64,000 nucleotides of DNA, taken from contig NZ_VFPM01000003.1 of NCBI RefSeq assembly GCF_006716675.1, forward strand, positions 248,001 to 312,000, written 5' to 3'. A program made the translations under genes and the position numbers. Of the stretch, positions 26,318 through 35,608 are shown one piece after another. The notes below the pieces were generated by a model that was not told the origin of the DNA, searched no databases, and was given only the letters and a program-made list of their open reading frames with translations. The stretch is from Humibacillus xanthopallidus. Lineage in GTDB: Bacteria; Actinomycetota; Actinomycetes; Actinomycetales; Dermatophilaceae. Positions within the stretch are counted from its first letter, which is position 1. Each line of letters begins with the position of its first letter.

Positions 26318-26974
26318 TCAGGCGCGCCGCTGCCGAGCGAGGATCAGGAGGCTGACGACGAGCACCCAGCCGGGGAAGACGAGCCCGGTCCACAGGCTGA
26401 GGTTGATGACGAAGAGCAGCAGCGCCGCGAGAACGAAGGTGACCGCGGCCAACCATCGCGGCATGAGGCCCGTGCGCATCCAGATCGTCCCCAGGGAGAT
26501 CATGAAGACGCCCGCCATGCGCAAGGCGTAGACGTTGCCGATCTGCAGCATCACGGCACGGCCGAAGGAGACGGTGTCGCCGCTGTAGAGACCGCCGCCG
26601 GCACCGATACCCGCGAGGAGAGCGCCGGCGACCGCCAAGGACACGAAGATCATCGCGAGGAAGAGCAGTCCGCTCCCCAGGAAGACCGAGGCGAAGAAGC
26701 GGTCCTCCAGCTCACCCAGTTGGTCGCGGATGACACCGATGAACCACAGGAACGCGATGCCCGCAAAAGGCATGAGGGACAGCGCAACTCGGATCCGCCC
26801 ACCTGCATCGTCGGTCCATGGCGTTCCGGCAAAGGGATCCTCCGGCGTGACGGACCGCAGCAGAGCCAGACTCGTCGCGAAGAGCAGTGCGAAGGCGACA
26901 CCAGCGAGGCCGGCCGCTCTCGGGGTGCTGAGTCGGCGCAGCGACCTGTCTTGGGCTGAGGGAGTGGTGGTCAC
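26318..26974 (-). CDS. hypothetical six-helix membrane protein
   Basis: A 218-residue protein from GTG 26974. Hydrophobic segments are visible at AGVAFALLFATSLALL, MPFAGIAFLWFIGVI, LGSGLLFLAMIFVSLAVAG, MAGVFMISLGTIWM, VTFVLAALLLFVINLSLW and GWVLVVSLLILA, with a Gly-rich loop between the third and fourth. No transporter motif or catalytic residue is recognised. The frame is open farther upstream but there it reads as shadow. It is divergent from the AspT-type exchanger at 27096. Confidence 0.65.
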   Translation of the reverse strand: MTTTPSAQDRSLRRLSTPRAAGLAGVAFALLFATSLALLRSVTPEDPFAGTPWTDDAGGRIRVALSLMPFAGIAFLWFIGVIRDQLGELEDRFFASVFLGSGLLFLAMIFVSLAVAGALLAGIGAGGGLYSGDTVSFGRAVMLQIGNVYALRMAGVFMISLGTIWMRTGLMPRWLAAVTFVLAALLLFVINLSLWTGLVFPGWVLVVSLLILARQRRA

Positions 26975-27095
26975 CTTCTGACGGTAGAGCCGCGAGAGTG
27001 CCCAGACACCCGGAATGGCCCCGCCGTGACGCGAATCGCGCCGTGTCGTGAACCAACGGTCTGACGGCGGCCCTCGCCGGACGAGAGGATGAGAC

Positions 27096-28682
27096 GTGCT
27101 CACCACGCTGTCGGGGCAACCCGTCCTGCTCCTTGCCCTGCTCTTGCTGCTCGGCGCCGTCCTGGGCCGCGTCAAGATCGGGGGCGTTGCCATCGGCCCG
27201 GCCGCGGTGCTCTTCGCGGCCATCGCGGTGTCCGCGCTGGGCGTCGCCAACGGGGTCAAGCTCCAGATCCCCGAGACGGTCGGCACGCTCGGCCTCGTCC
27301 TCTTCACCTACACGATCGGCATCGTCTCCGGCCCGAGCTTCTTCGCCTCGCTCCGCCACGGTTGGCCGGTCATGCTCTCGGTCGTGGCGAGCTTCGTCGT
27401 GGTGGCCGTCGTGGCCGTCCTCGGTGGACAGGCCCTGGGCCTGACGTCGTCGGTCGTCGCCGGCACCTTCGCCGGCGGGCTGACCAACACCCCGGCCCTT
27501 GCGGCCGCGACAGAGCTCGCACCCGATCCGGCTGGCCCGACGATCGGCTACTCGATCGCCTACCTCTGGGGTGTCGTCGGCATGCTTCTCGCAGCGTCGT
27601 GGTCACTGCGACACCGCGGTCAGGAGGCGCCGCCGAGCGAGCCGCTCGTCAACCAGACCATCCGGACGGAGCTGGCCGACGGCCTGCTGCTCTCGGACGT
27701 CGAGGAGCGGTACCAGCAGCGGGTGACGTTCTCGCGACTCAAGCACGGGCACTTTGCCAACCCCACGGTGGTGGCAGGCGAGGACGAACGCCTCGGCCCC
27801 AACGACCTCGTCACGGTCGTGGGTCCGCGTGACCTCGTCGACCAGGTGACCGCCGAGCTGGGCCACCGGTCGTCCCACGACATCGTCAGCGGGCCCGGGG
27901 AGCTCGACTACCGCCGTATCACCGTCTCCAACACCCCCCTTGCGGGACGTTCCATCGGAGCGTTGGACCTCGAGGGCCGCTTCGGCGCCCACATCAGCCG
28001 GGTGCGGCGTGCCGACATCGACCTCGTGGCGTCGCCCGACTTCGTGCTCCAGATGGGCGACCGGGTGCGAGTCACGGCCCCTGCTGACCGGATGAAGGAC
28101 GTCAGCGCATTCCTCGGCGACTCAGACCGGGGGATGTCCGACATCAACCCGGGTGGTTTTGCGCTCGGGCTCTCCCTCGGCCTGCTCATCGGGTTGGTCC
28201 ACATCCCTCTGCCCGGAGGTGGGTTCGCGCTGGGTGCGGCCGCGGGCACGTTGCTCACCGGGCTCGTCTTCGGGCGACTGGGACGCATCGGTCCGGTTGT
28301 CACCTCGATGTCCAACGGGGCCGCACAGTCGCTCTCGTACTTCGGCATGATCACCTTCCTCGCGTATGCCGGAACGCGGGCGGGGGAGCGCATCGTCGCG
28401 GCGATCGGCTCCGACCTCGGGTGGAAGGTGGCAGTTCTCGGCTTCCTCATCACGACGGGGGCGGCGCTCCTGCTGCTCGTCGCCGGTCGCCTCATCCACC
28501 GGATGGGCGGCACCCAGCACGCCGGCATGCTCGCGGGCGCGCAGACCCAGCCGGCCATCCTCGCCTTCGCCAACGACCGCACCGGCTTCGACACGAGGGT
28601 GGGCCTCGGCTACGTGCTCGTCTATCCGATCGCGATGATCGCCAAGATCGTCATCGTGCAGGTGCTCGTCGGCCTCGGCTGA
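27096..28682 (+). CDS. AspT/YidE-type aspartate:alanine exchanger family transporter
   Basis: A 528-residue membrane protein from GTG 27096 behind GAGAGG. It has the AspT/YidE duplicated layout: five or six helices, a cytosolic block with two RCK_C (TrkA_C) domains (LGPNDLVTVVGPRDLVDQV, then QMGDRVRVTAPADRM), then a second half whose GNPxxx-like motif is replaced by GAAAGTLLTGLVFGRLG. TFAGGLTNTPALAAATE is the conserved N-half substrate motif. Family members exchange aspartate, alanine or dicarboxylates. It converges with an M20 dipeptidase gene whose own operon includes a C4-dicarboxylate carrier. Confidence 0.85.
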   Translation: MLTTLSGQPVLLLALLLLLGAVLGRVKIGGVAIGPAAVLFAAIAVSALGVANGVKLQIPETVGTLGLVLFTYTIGIVSGPSFFASLRHGWPVMLSVVASFVVVAVVAVLGGQALGLTSSVVAGTFAGGLTNTPALAAATELAPDPAGPTIGYSIAYLWGVVGMLLAASWSLRHRGQEAPPSEPLVNQTIRTELADGLLLSDVEERYQQRVTFSRLKHGHFANPTVVAGEDERLGPNDLVTVVGPRDLVDQVTAELGHRSSHDIVSGPGELDYRRITVSNTPLAGRSIGALDLEGRFGAHISRVRRADIDLVASPDFVLQMGDRVRVTAPADRMKDVSAFLGDSDRGMSDINPGGFALGLSLGLLIGLVHIPLPGGGFALGAAAGTLLTGLVFGRLGRIGPVVTSMSNGAAQSLSYFGMITFLAYAGTRAGERIVAAIGSDLGWKVAVLGFLITTGAALLLLVAGRLIHRMGGTQHAGMLAGAQTQPAILAFANDRTGFDTRVGLGYVLVYPIAMIAKIVIVQVLVGLG

Positions 28683-28728
28683 CGAGCACCCGCACGACGA
28701 CTGGCACCATCAGCCGGCGGCACCGCTG

Positions 28729-30090
28729 TCAGCCGGACCCGCTGCCGGTAGCGAGACGCTGGAGCAGCAGAGCCTGGGCCACGATGAGCTTCTCTATCTC
28801 GACCGGGTCGACGCTCTCGTCAGATGCATGGATGCGAGCAGCGGCGACGTCCTCGGGGCCCCACAGCACGAACTCCGCCCCGGGTGCTGCCTTCTCGAGA
28901 GTGCGCAGCAGGGGGATCGAGCCTCCGCAGCCCGCCTCGCCGGCAGGCCTGCCGAAGGCTTCCGACAGCGCGTCGCGCGCCGCGGCATACCCCGGCCCGT
29001 CCGTCTTGCAGAGGAACGGCGGAGCCTCCTTGGTGCGTTGCACCTCGACCTTGGCGTCCCACGGCACATGGCTCTCGAGGTGTGCGACGAGCGCGTCCAG
29101 CTCCTTCGTGGGCTCGGAGCCGGGGACGATGCGCATCGAGATCTTGGCCCTGGCCTCGGGGATGAGCACGTTGGACGACGACGCGATGTCGGTCATGTCG
29201 ATGCCGATGGCGTTGACCGAGGGGCGGGCCCACAGCCTGGCTCCCACGGGACCGCTGCCGGTGAGAGCGACTCCCTCGAGCACGTCGGCGCTCGACCGGA
29301 GGTCGTCCTCGCTGAGGTCGGCGCCGTCCCAGACCGTCTCGGAGACGCCAGCGATGGTCACGTTGCCGTCGTCGTCGTGCAGAGTCGACAGGAGCCGAGC
29401 GAGCGCCATCATGGCATCGGGTGCAGGTCCGCCGAAAACGCCTGAGTGCAAAGGGTGCTCGAGCGTGCGCACCGTGACGATGCACGCCACATCGCCGCGC
29501 AGGGCGGTCGTGAGGGCCGGTTCGCCGACACGGAGGTTGCCCATGTCGCAGATCACGAAGAGGTCGCAGGCGAAGAGCTCGGGGTGAGCCTCGACGAAGG
29601 CTTCGAGGTTGCTCTCCGTCTCCTCCATGCCCTCGAGGATGAGCTTGACCGTGCACGGCGGCTTGCCGTCGAACACTCTCAGCGTGCCGAGGTGGCTCAC
29701 GAGACCGCTGATGTCATCGGCGGCCCCGCGTCCATAGATGCGGCCGTCCTCCTTGCGCGTGGGCGTCCAGGGGTCGCTCGTCCAACCCTGCTCCGGGGGA
29801 GCGGGTTGCACGTCGTAGTGCGCGTAGAGGACGACGACCGGCGATCCGGGCGGACCCTCGATCTCGCCGTAGATGGGGGGGTAGCCCGAGGGGACGTCCA
29901 TCAGCTGCGCATTGGTGAAGCCCACGTCGCGGAACATCTGCAACGCCACCTCGCCCATCTGGCGCACCGGTTCCTCGGGGTAGCCGGGGAACGCGATGGC
30001 CGGGATCGCGATCAGTGTCTCGAGGTCCTCGATGACTCCGGGCATCAGCTCGCTGACGCGCTGGGCGATCTGGTCCTTGTCCATGTGCAT
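28729..30090 (-). CDS. M20-family dipeptidase
   Basis: A 453-residue di-zinc peptidase. Metal-site motifs are YAHYDVQP (His91, Asp93), GRGAADDISG (Asp near 125) and LEGMEETES (the Glu-Glu pair near 157-160). A lid/dimerisation domain is inserted in the middle. Such enzymes hydrolyse dipeptides such as carnosine-like or Cys-Gly substrates; the exact one is not predictable. ATG 30090 follows AAGGAG. There is no signal peptide, so it is cytosolic. The gene lies 56 bp downstream of the Dcu carrier on the same strand, suggesting uptake coupled to peptide breakdown. Confidence 0.88.
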   Translation of the reverse strand: MHMDKDQIAQRVSELMPGVIEDLETLIAIPAIAFPGYPEEPVRQMGEVALQMFRDVGFTNAQLMDVPSGYPPIYGEIEGPPGSPVVVLYAHYDVQPAPPEQGWTSDPWTPTRKEDGRIYGRGAADDISGLVSHLGTLRVFDGKPPCTVKLILEGMEETESNLEAFVEAHPELFACDLFVICDMGNLRVGEPALTTALRGDVACIVTVRTLEHPLHSGVFGGPAPDAMMALARLLSTLHDDDGNVTIAGVSETVWDGADLSEDDLRSSADVLEGVALTGSGPVGARLWARPSVNAIGIDMTDIASSSNVLIPEARAKISMRIVPGSEPTKELDALVAHLESHVPWDAKVEVQRTKEAPPFLCKTDGPGYAAARDALSEAFGRPAGEAGCGGSIPLLRTLEKAAPGAEFVLWGPEDVAAARIHASDESVDPVEIEKLIVAQALLLQRLATGSGSG

Positions 30091-30146
30091 GCTTGCTCCT
30101 TGTCGATGTCTCGAGGTCCCGACGTCAGGGTCGGCTCGCGCGTGCG

Positions 30147-31502
30147 TCAGAAGAAGACGGCGCCGATGAGTGCGCCGACGGCGATGGTGACCACCGACAT
30201 GATGAGCATCGGGACGAAGAAGCTGTGGTCGAGCAGTTTCGTGCCGAGCTTGGTCGAGCCCGTGAGGTCGAAGTTGGCTGCCGCGATCTGCGTGCCGTTG
30301 GCGGGCAGCGTGTAGACGCCGCTGAGGGCGCCGGCCCACATACCGGTCACGACGCCGGCAGGAAGCCCTGCGGCGAGCCCGATCGGCACGATGGTCCGTG
30401 TCGCGGTCGACTGGCTGGTGGTCAGTGCTGCGACCAGGAAGACGGCCAGAGCGAAGATGAACTGCCAGCTCGTCACCCAGCCTCCGATGGTGCTGACGAT
30501 GTAGTCCTCGTGCGCGGAGATGAAGGTCGCTGTCAGCCAGGCGATCCCGAAGAGCGCGATGGCCGAGATCATGCCGGCCTTGAAGACCGACTGGTCGGGA
30601 ACCGTCTTCACGTCGGGGCGGCCGAGGAAGAGGATCGCCACGCCGACGACGAACATGACCATGACGATCGTCGTCGTCATGTCGATGGGCACGGCTTCCT
30701 CGCCCTCCGCACCGAACGCCGGTCGCAGTTGGGGGAAGAGGCCGAAGATGACGATCGCGACGACGCCGAGCAGGAATGCCAACGCGGAGTTGCGCCCCTC
30801 CTTGGTGTAGGTGAGACGTGAGGCCGCGGACTCGCCATCAGCAAGCAGCTGCGGCGCGGCGAGCTGCCCGGACTCGATCTTCGCCTGGATCTCGGGGTCG
30901 TCGTCGAGGTTCTTCCACATCCGGTTGACCACGAGCGAGGTGACGACGATGCCGACGACACAGGCCGGGATGGTGATCGCGAGGATCTGGGTGAGCCCGA
31001 GGTTGTACGGCTCCACGTCGGTGAGCGTCAGCATCGCCGCCATCGCGGCCGACACGGGCGATGCCGCCAGCGCCATGCCCGACTGCACGACCGTCACGGT
31101 GAGCGGGCGCGAGGGACGGATGCGGTTCTTGTACGAGACGTCGTAGATGACGGGGAGCAGCGGGTAGATGATGTTGCTCGTGCCGGCTCCGATGGAGAAG
31201 AGGAACGCCGTCAACGGGGCGATGATGGTGATCTGCTTGGGTCGCTTCTCGATGACTCCCGCCGCAACCGCCACCATCCAGTCGATACCGCCTGCGGCCT
31301 GCATCATGGCGGCGGAGGTGACCACGGCGAGGATGATCGCCAGAGCCGCGGCGGGCGGCTCGCCCGGCGGCTCACGGAAGACGAAGACGAGCACGAACGT
31401 GCCGAGGCCGCCCCAGAGACCGACGCCCACGCCGCCGGCCCGAGTACCCATGACGATCGCCCCGAGCACCACGAGTGCTTCGAGCACGAACTGAACGCTC
31501 AT
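30147..31502 (-). CDS. anaerobic C4-dicarboxylate transporter (Dcu) family protein
   Basis: A 451-residue carrier with 10-12 hydrophobic helices, in the DcuA/DcuB family: AIILAVVTSAAMMQAAGGID near the N terminus, FLFSIGAGTSNIIYPLLPVI, and the C-terminal TTSQSTATRTIVPIGLAAG, which is well conserved in Dcu proteins. These exchange aspartate, fumarate, malate or succinate. ATG 31502 follows AGGAAGGA. It is the middle gene of a set with an exported lipoprotein upstream (35 bp) and the M20 dipeptidase downstream. Regulation is not apparent. Confidence 0.88.
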   Translation of the reverse strand: MSVQFVLEALVVLGAIVMGTRAGGVGVGLWGGLGTFVLVFVFREPPGEPPAAALAIILAVVTSAAMMQAAGGIDWMVAVAAGVIEKRPKQITIIAPLTAFLFSIGAGTSNIIYPLLPVIYDVSYKNRIRPSRPLTVTVVQSGMALAASPVSAAMAAMLTLTDVEPYNLGLTQILAITIPACVVGIVVTSLVVNRMWKNLDDDPEIQAKIESGQLAAPQLLADGESAASRLTYTKEGRNSALAFLLGVVAIVIFGLFPQLRPAFGAEGEEAVPIDMTTTIVMVMFVVGVAILFLGRPDVKTVPDQSVFKAGMISAIALFGIAWLTATFISAHEDYIVSTIGGWVTSWQFIFALAVFLVAALTTSQSTATRTIVPIGLAAGLPAGVVTGMWAGALSGVYTLPANGTQIAAANFDLTGSTKLGTKLLDHSFFVPMLIMSVVTIAVGALIGAVFF

Positions 31503-31536
31503 CTCGATTCCTTCCTGCAGGGGTGCCGGGGCGGCA

Positions 31537-31974
31537 TCAGCCGGCCGGGCACTGGGTCGCGATCTTCTCGTTGAGGCTGGCGACGGCACCGCGCAGATCG
31601 GTGAGGGCGCTGTTGATCTGCGGGGCCACCGTCTCGAGGGACGCGTTGCTCGCGGAGTCGACGGACTCCTTGAAGGTCACGAGCTTTGCCCGCAGGTCGG
31701 AGATGGCGGTGTCGTAGCGTCCCTCGGTGACGGCCTGCAGCCGGTCGAGCTTGGCCAGCGCCGCGTCTACCTTGGCACTCAGCTGCCGAAGCGCGGCGCC
31801 GTCGGGTTTGACCGCCTGAACCTGTGCGACTGCAGCGGTGAGGTCCTTGGCCTTTGCGCAGAGATTCTGGGCCGACGGCGTGGCGCCGCTGCAGCCCGCC
31901 ACGACAAGGCTCGTGGCGATGGCTGCAGCAGCTGCCAGCCGGCCTACGGTGTCACGGTTCACCGGGGACGACAT
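31537..31974 (-). CDS. putative lipoprotein with helical mature domain
   Basis: A 145-residue exported protein. A signal peptide with lipobox VVAGC (AAAIATSLVVAGCSG) is followed by an almost entirely helical mature part (LTAAVAQVQAVK, LSAKVDAALAKLDRLQ, LRGAVASLNEKIA) with heptad periodicity and a Cys near each end. It resembles short coiled-coil envelope lipoproteins; no family is assigned. It begins 3 bp after the SHOCT gene and ends 34 bp before the Dcu carrier, so it is probably transcribed with both. Confidence 0.75.
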   Translation of the reverse strand: MSSPVNRDTVGRLAAAAAIATSLVVAGCSGATPSAQNLCAKAKDLTAAVAQVQAVKPDGAALRQLSAKVDAALAKLDRLQAVTEGRYDTAISDLRAKLVTFKESVDSASNASLETVAPQINSALTDLRGAVASLNEKIATQCPAG

Positions 31975-31977
31975 CGC

Positions 31978-32364
31978 TCAGGCCAGGGCCTTGGCCTTGA
32001 TCGCCGCGAACTCCTCGGGAGTGATGGCGCCGGAGTCGAGCAGGCTCTTGGCCTGGGCGAGCTGATCGACACCCGACGATCCCGCGGACGGTGCAGCCAC
32101 GCTGCGGATGTAGGCGTCCTGGGCCGCCTTCGCCTCGGCGTTGCGCTGCATCGCGCGAGCCGTCATGCCCTTGCCTCGGGCGATGAGGTAGACGAGAGAG
32201 GCGATGACGGGGACGAAGACGAGGAAGAGCACCCACAGCGCCTTGGCAAACCCGCCCAGCTCGTGGTCACGGAAGAGATCGCCGAAGATCTGGAACAGCA
32301 CCATGAGGTAGGCGATGAAGAAGAACCACCAGACGAGCAACCAGAAATAGCTCCAGAAGTCCAT
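31978..32364 (-). CDS. PLDc_N and SHOCT domain membrane protein
   Basis: A 128-residue protein from ATG 32364 with an AAAGGA site. Two membrane helices (FWLLVWWFFFIAYLMVLFQIF and KALWVLFLVFVPVIASLVYLIA) form a PLDc_N-like anchor with a short DLFRDHELGGF loop between them. The C-terminal SHOCT domain is complete (QLAQAKSLLDSGAITPEEFAAIKAKAL). SHOCT modules are oligomerisation or protein-binding elements. It heads the run that continues with the lipoprotein, Dcu and M20 genes, and is the same type as the protein at 36515, where the membrane part is missing. Confidence 0.85.
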   Translation of the reverse strand: MDFWSYFWLLVWWFFFIAYLMVLFQIFGDLFRDHELGGFAKALWVLFLVFVPVIASLVYLIARGKGMTARAMQRNAEAKAAQDAYIRSVAAPSAGSSGVDQLAQAKSLLDSGAITPEEFAAIKAKALA

Positions 32365-32419
32365 GACGATGCCATCCTTTCGATGCGGCCTGCGACGGCC
32401 GCGGTCGGGAAACGAGCTC

Positions 32420-32713
32420 CTACAGCTCCTCACTGTCATCAGACAGATGCGCCGGGTCGTCATTCTCCGAGGACGAGATCGCCTCGTCCTGTTCGTCCTC
32501 CGGGTGCTGCGCTGTGCCCGTCCTCTGGACGAGACGCGTCGAGACCACCTCGAGGCCGAGGGCGGTGAGGGTCGAGATGACCCCCACCAGCTCCTGGCTG
32601 TCGTGCACGGTCACCGACAGGGTCGTGCGCTCCCCGTCGCTCTCCGAGCACGACGCATACGGCCACACGTCACGCTCGTCGACGACACCTCGGACGACGA
32701 CGACTGCTCGCAT
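32420..32713 (-). CDS. small ferredoxin-fold-like protein beside LuxR paralog 2
   Basis: A 97-residue protein from ATG 32713, behind ACGGAGG. The first 70 residues (MRAVVVVRGVVDERDV, LSVTVHDSQELVGVISTLTALGLEVVSTRL) have the strand-helix-strand pattern of the small proteins at 35609 and 40122: an N-terminal strand, a helix with L-x-G-x-x-x-x-L, then G-L-x-V-x-x-x-x-x. The C-terminal third is acidic and disordered. It lies 131 bp downstream of LuxR paralog 2 on the same strand. No function is known. Confidence 0.65.
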   Translation of the reverse strand: MRAVVVVRGVVDERDVWPYASCSESDGERTTLSVTVHDSQELVGVISTLTALGLEVVSTRLVQRTGTAQHPEDEQDEAISSSENDDPAHLSDDSEEL

Positions 32714-32844
32714 GCTCGACCTCCGTTTGCTGCACGGGGACGTCCCCCGTCTGGTCAGCATCGCGTGGTCGCCGTGTCGCCGCGTCATTCCTTTGAGACG
32801 AGATCGGCCAATGGCATCGGCTCGCCCCCGCGCCGCGCACGTCG

Positions 32845-35463
32845 TCAGTAGAGGTCGAGCTCCGCTGCGCGCCGGATCGCTGAGCGCCGGTTGTTGACGC
32901 CGAGCTTGCGGTAGATGTGCGCGATGTGGGTCTTGGCCGTGTGCACGGAGATGAACTCCGCATCCGCGATCTCGGTGTTGGTGAGGTTGGTGGCGAGGTA
33001 ACGCAGGATCACGTGCTCACGCTCGGTCAGCTGCTCGGACCAGATCGTGGTGTGGTGCTGCGCGGGGTCGGCTAGGCGAGCCAGCACCTGCGTCACGACT
33101 TCGGGGTGACTCGTGCCATGGCTCAGGTGCTCCCTCAACAGCGCCGTCAGCTCGGCGCCGCCTGCGAGGAACGGCCTGAAGAGGCCGTCGGGTTCGGCTG
33201 CAGCGAGGGCCTTCTCGAGGGCGAGGTGCGCGTCCTCCTTGCCGAGCACGGCCAGTGCCTCGGCCTCGACGCAGCGCGACAGGCACTCGACCTGGATGGG
33301 AGCATCTGACGAGTCCGCGCACTCCAGCTGGGACAGGGCCTCCACCGGGCGCCCGGCCCGCAGCAGGACCGTCGCGCGCAGGGCCGGGGCGGCTGGGTAG
33401 TCCGGGCCCGACGGGGGATCGAGGGCGAGCTCGACCGCACGACCAGGTTCGTGCTCCGCCCACAGGAGCAGTCCCTCGATGGCTGCCAGCATCCTGGGCC
33501 ACCACGCCGGTGCCCCGCCTGCGTCGATCAGCGCGGCGATCTGGGTCATGCTGGCGCGTGCCGCGGCGAGGTCTCCCAGCGCGAGGCAGGTCTTGGCGTG
33601 GAAGTGGAGAGCGAGACCGCGCAGTTCCCAGTCGAAGGGGAACAACATCGACAGGCTGCGCTGCAGCTGAGCCCGGGCCTCGTGGAGGTTTCCGCGCCAG
33701 TAGTCGAGCCAGCCGAGGTAGACCACTGCGGGCGCGAGCGTCGTCAGGCCCACCCAGCCGTTGGCCTCTGCCTTCGCCAGCACATCCACCGCCCGGTCGT
33801 GCGCCTCGGTCAGCTGCCCTTCGGTGATCGCCGGGATGCAGGACTCCGCGAGCGCCGTGAGCTCGAGAGCGGAGAGGCCGGCCGTCCCTGCTGTCCGTGC
33901 GGCGGTGCGGAGCAGGTCGAGGGCCGTCTCGACATGCTGCTGGACCCGCGCCTCGCCCATGCCCACGAGTACCTGCACCGACGCCATGACAACAGGATCG
34001 AGTCCCGTGCGCGCGTCGGCGAGCTCCTCGAGCATCGCCACGCCGGCCCGGGCCGCCTCGCCCAGACCCAGGTCGCAGCCGGTGACGAGCAGCTCGACGA
34101 GCGCCGTCCGCTGCTCGAGTCGGGTCCGCTCCACCTCGGACAGCGTGCCCGCCGAGATGCGTGCTGCGTCGAGCTCGGCCCGCGCCAGACCGGTCTCGCC
34201 ACGTTGCACGGAGACGAGCGCCTTGGCGAGGTGGGCGTCGCCGCGGTAGGCCGACACGTGGGGGAGCCGGTCGACGGCGGACAGCACCGCATCGACGCGC
34301 CCCTGCAGCAGCAGCTCGAGCCAGGACTCGGAGAAGATGCGCGAAGCCGCCTCCCCGTCGCCGGCGGCCAGCGCGTGCCCGATGGCCGTCGGGGCATCGA
34401 CGCTGCTCCACCACGATGCCGCGGAGGCGTGCAGCCGAGACGCCAGGCTCGGGTGATCGGCCGCCAGGCGACGTTGGGTGTGCGCGGCGAAGAGGGGATG
34501 CCACTGGTACCACTGTCCGTGTGTACCCGGAACGCCGCGGGAGAGGAAAAGCCCTGCGCTCACGCATGATTCGAGAAGTGCCTCAGCTGTGCAGGTGCCG
34601 CGCACGGCGTCGACGAGCGACGGGCAGACCTGCTCGTCGAGGGAGGCTTCGAGGACGAAGTTCCGCAGGTCCGGTGCCAGTGAGGCGAGGACCTCGGTGG
34701 CGAGATAGTCCGCGAGGGCCTGGTCGCGCCGCAGCTCCACCGACACATCTGTGGCCGTGCCTCGGTGGCGAGCGGCGAGAATTGCCATCCGCACTCCGGC
34801 AGGCCAGCCGTCCGTGGCCTGCTGGATGGCCGTGACCGTGGTGAGGTCGAGGTCGAGCTGCGCCGCTCGGACCGCTGCTGTGGACTCCTCGAGGCTGAAG
34901 GCAAGGTCGTCGTGGGCGAGGTAGGTGAGCCGGTCCTCGAGTCTCAGGCGCTGCAGGCGCAGTGGTGGAACGACCCGAGCCGCCATCGAGATCCTCAGGT
35001 TGGCCGGCGCCCACCTCAGCAGGTGGTCGACGATCGTGGTCGAGGCGACCGATCCGGCGAGGTGCTGAAGGTCGTCGAGGACGAGCAGGTGTGGCTGGGC
35101 GGAGTCGTAGAGCGCTTCGAGCAAGGAGTCGACGAGGCTGAGTGGCTCGGCCCGCAACGACGAGACCCGCAGCTGCTCGACCTGGTCGCTCAGAGGCTCG
35201 ATCCCTGCCAGCGTGGTGGCAGTGAGGAGGTCCCCGACGAAGCGCACTGGATCCTTGTCGGTGTCGTCGAGCGTGAGCCACACGGTGCCCCCCGGTGGCC
35301 GCCGCTCGGCTGCGGCTGCCAGCAGGGTCGACTTGCCATACCCCGCGACACCCGCCAGGACCGTCACGGGACGCGCCTCCATGAGCGTCGCGAGACGGGG
35401 CCTCTCGATGAGCCCCACGGACACCCCGGGCGGGGTCATCCGTAGCTGGCGTGGTACGACCAT
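32845..35463 (-). CDS. MalT-like LuxR family regulator (paralog 2)
   Basis: An 872-residue ATPase regulator: P-loop GVAGYGKS (about 38-45), a Walker-B-like LLVLDDLQHLAG, a long helical repeat region, and a C-terminal LuxR helix-turn-helix (LTEREHVILRYLATNLT, then ISVHTAKTHIAHIYRKLG). It is closely related over its length to the protein at 20284-22899. ATG 35463 has a GGAGGAAA ribosome site; the frame is open further to 35610 but overlaps the divergent small gene. A TCATCC-N5-GGTTGA palindrome lies 32 bp upstream, so autoregulation is possible. Confidence 0.88.
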   Translation of the reverse strand: MVVPRQLRMTPPGVSVGLIERPRLATLMEARPVTVLAGVAGYGKSTLLAAAAERRPPGGTVWLTLDDTDKDPVRFVGDLLTATTLAGIEPLSDQVEQLRVSSLRAEPLSLVDSLLEALYDSAQPHLLVLDDLQHLAGSVASTTIVDHLLRWAPANLRISMAARVVPPLRLQRLRLEDRLTYLAHDDLAFSLEESTAAVRAAQLDLDLTTVTAIQQATDGWPAGVRMAILAARHRGTATDVSVELRRDQALADYLATEVLASLAPDLRNFVLEASLDEQVCPSLVDAVRGTCTAEALLESCVSAGLFLSRGVPGTHGQWYQWHPLFAAHTQRRLAADHPSLASRLHASAASWWSSVDAPTAIGHALAAGDGEAASRIFSESWLELLLQGRVDAVLSAVDRLPHVSAYRGDAHLAKALVSVQRGETGLARAELDAARISAGTLSEVERTRLEQRTALVELLVTGCDLGLGEAARAGVAMLEELADARTGLDPVVMASVQVLVGMGEARVQQHVETALDLLRTAARTAGTAGLSALELTALAESCIPAITEGQLTEAHDRAVDVLAKAEANGWVGLTTLAPAVVYLGWLDYWRGNLHEARAQLQRSLSMLFPFDWELRGLALHFHAKTCLALGDLAAARASMTQIAALIDAGGAPAWWPRMLAAIEGLLLWAEHEPGRAVELALDPPSGPDYPAAPALRATVLLRAGRPVEALSQLECADSSDAPIQVECLSRCVEAEALAVLGKEDAHLALEKALAAAEPDGLFRPFLAGGAELTALLREHLSHGTSHPEVVTQVLARLADPAQHHTTIWSEQLTEREHVILRYLATNLTNTEIADAEFISVHTAKTHIAHIYRKLGVNNRRSAIRRAAELDLY

Positions 35464-35494
35464 CGCGCTTTCCTCCGAATGCCGCCGGCGAGAG

Positions 35495-35511
35495 TCATCC
35501 TCACGGGTTGA
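35495..35511. promoter_or_regulatory. palindrome TCATCC-N5-GGTTGA
   Basis: TCATCCTCACGGGTTGA has one mismatch in the right arm compared with the GGRTGA consensus of the other five sites. It lies between the divergent LuxR paralog 2 (start 35463) and the small gene at 35609. Confidence 0.45.
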
Positions 35512-35608
35512 CGCGGCGAATGCCTCGTGCCTCGAGACTATGACGCGAGGAAGTCCCGAGCATGCCGAACGGGCATCTTGCCGGGACCGCGGTTGTGTGA
35601 GGTGAGTC

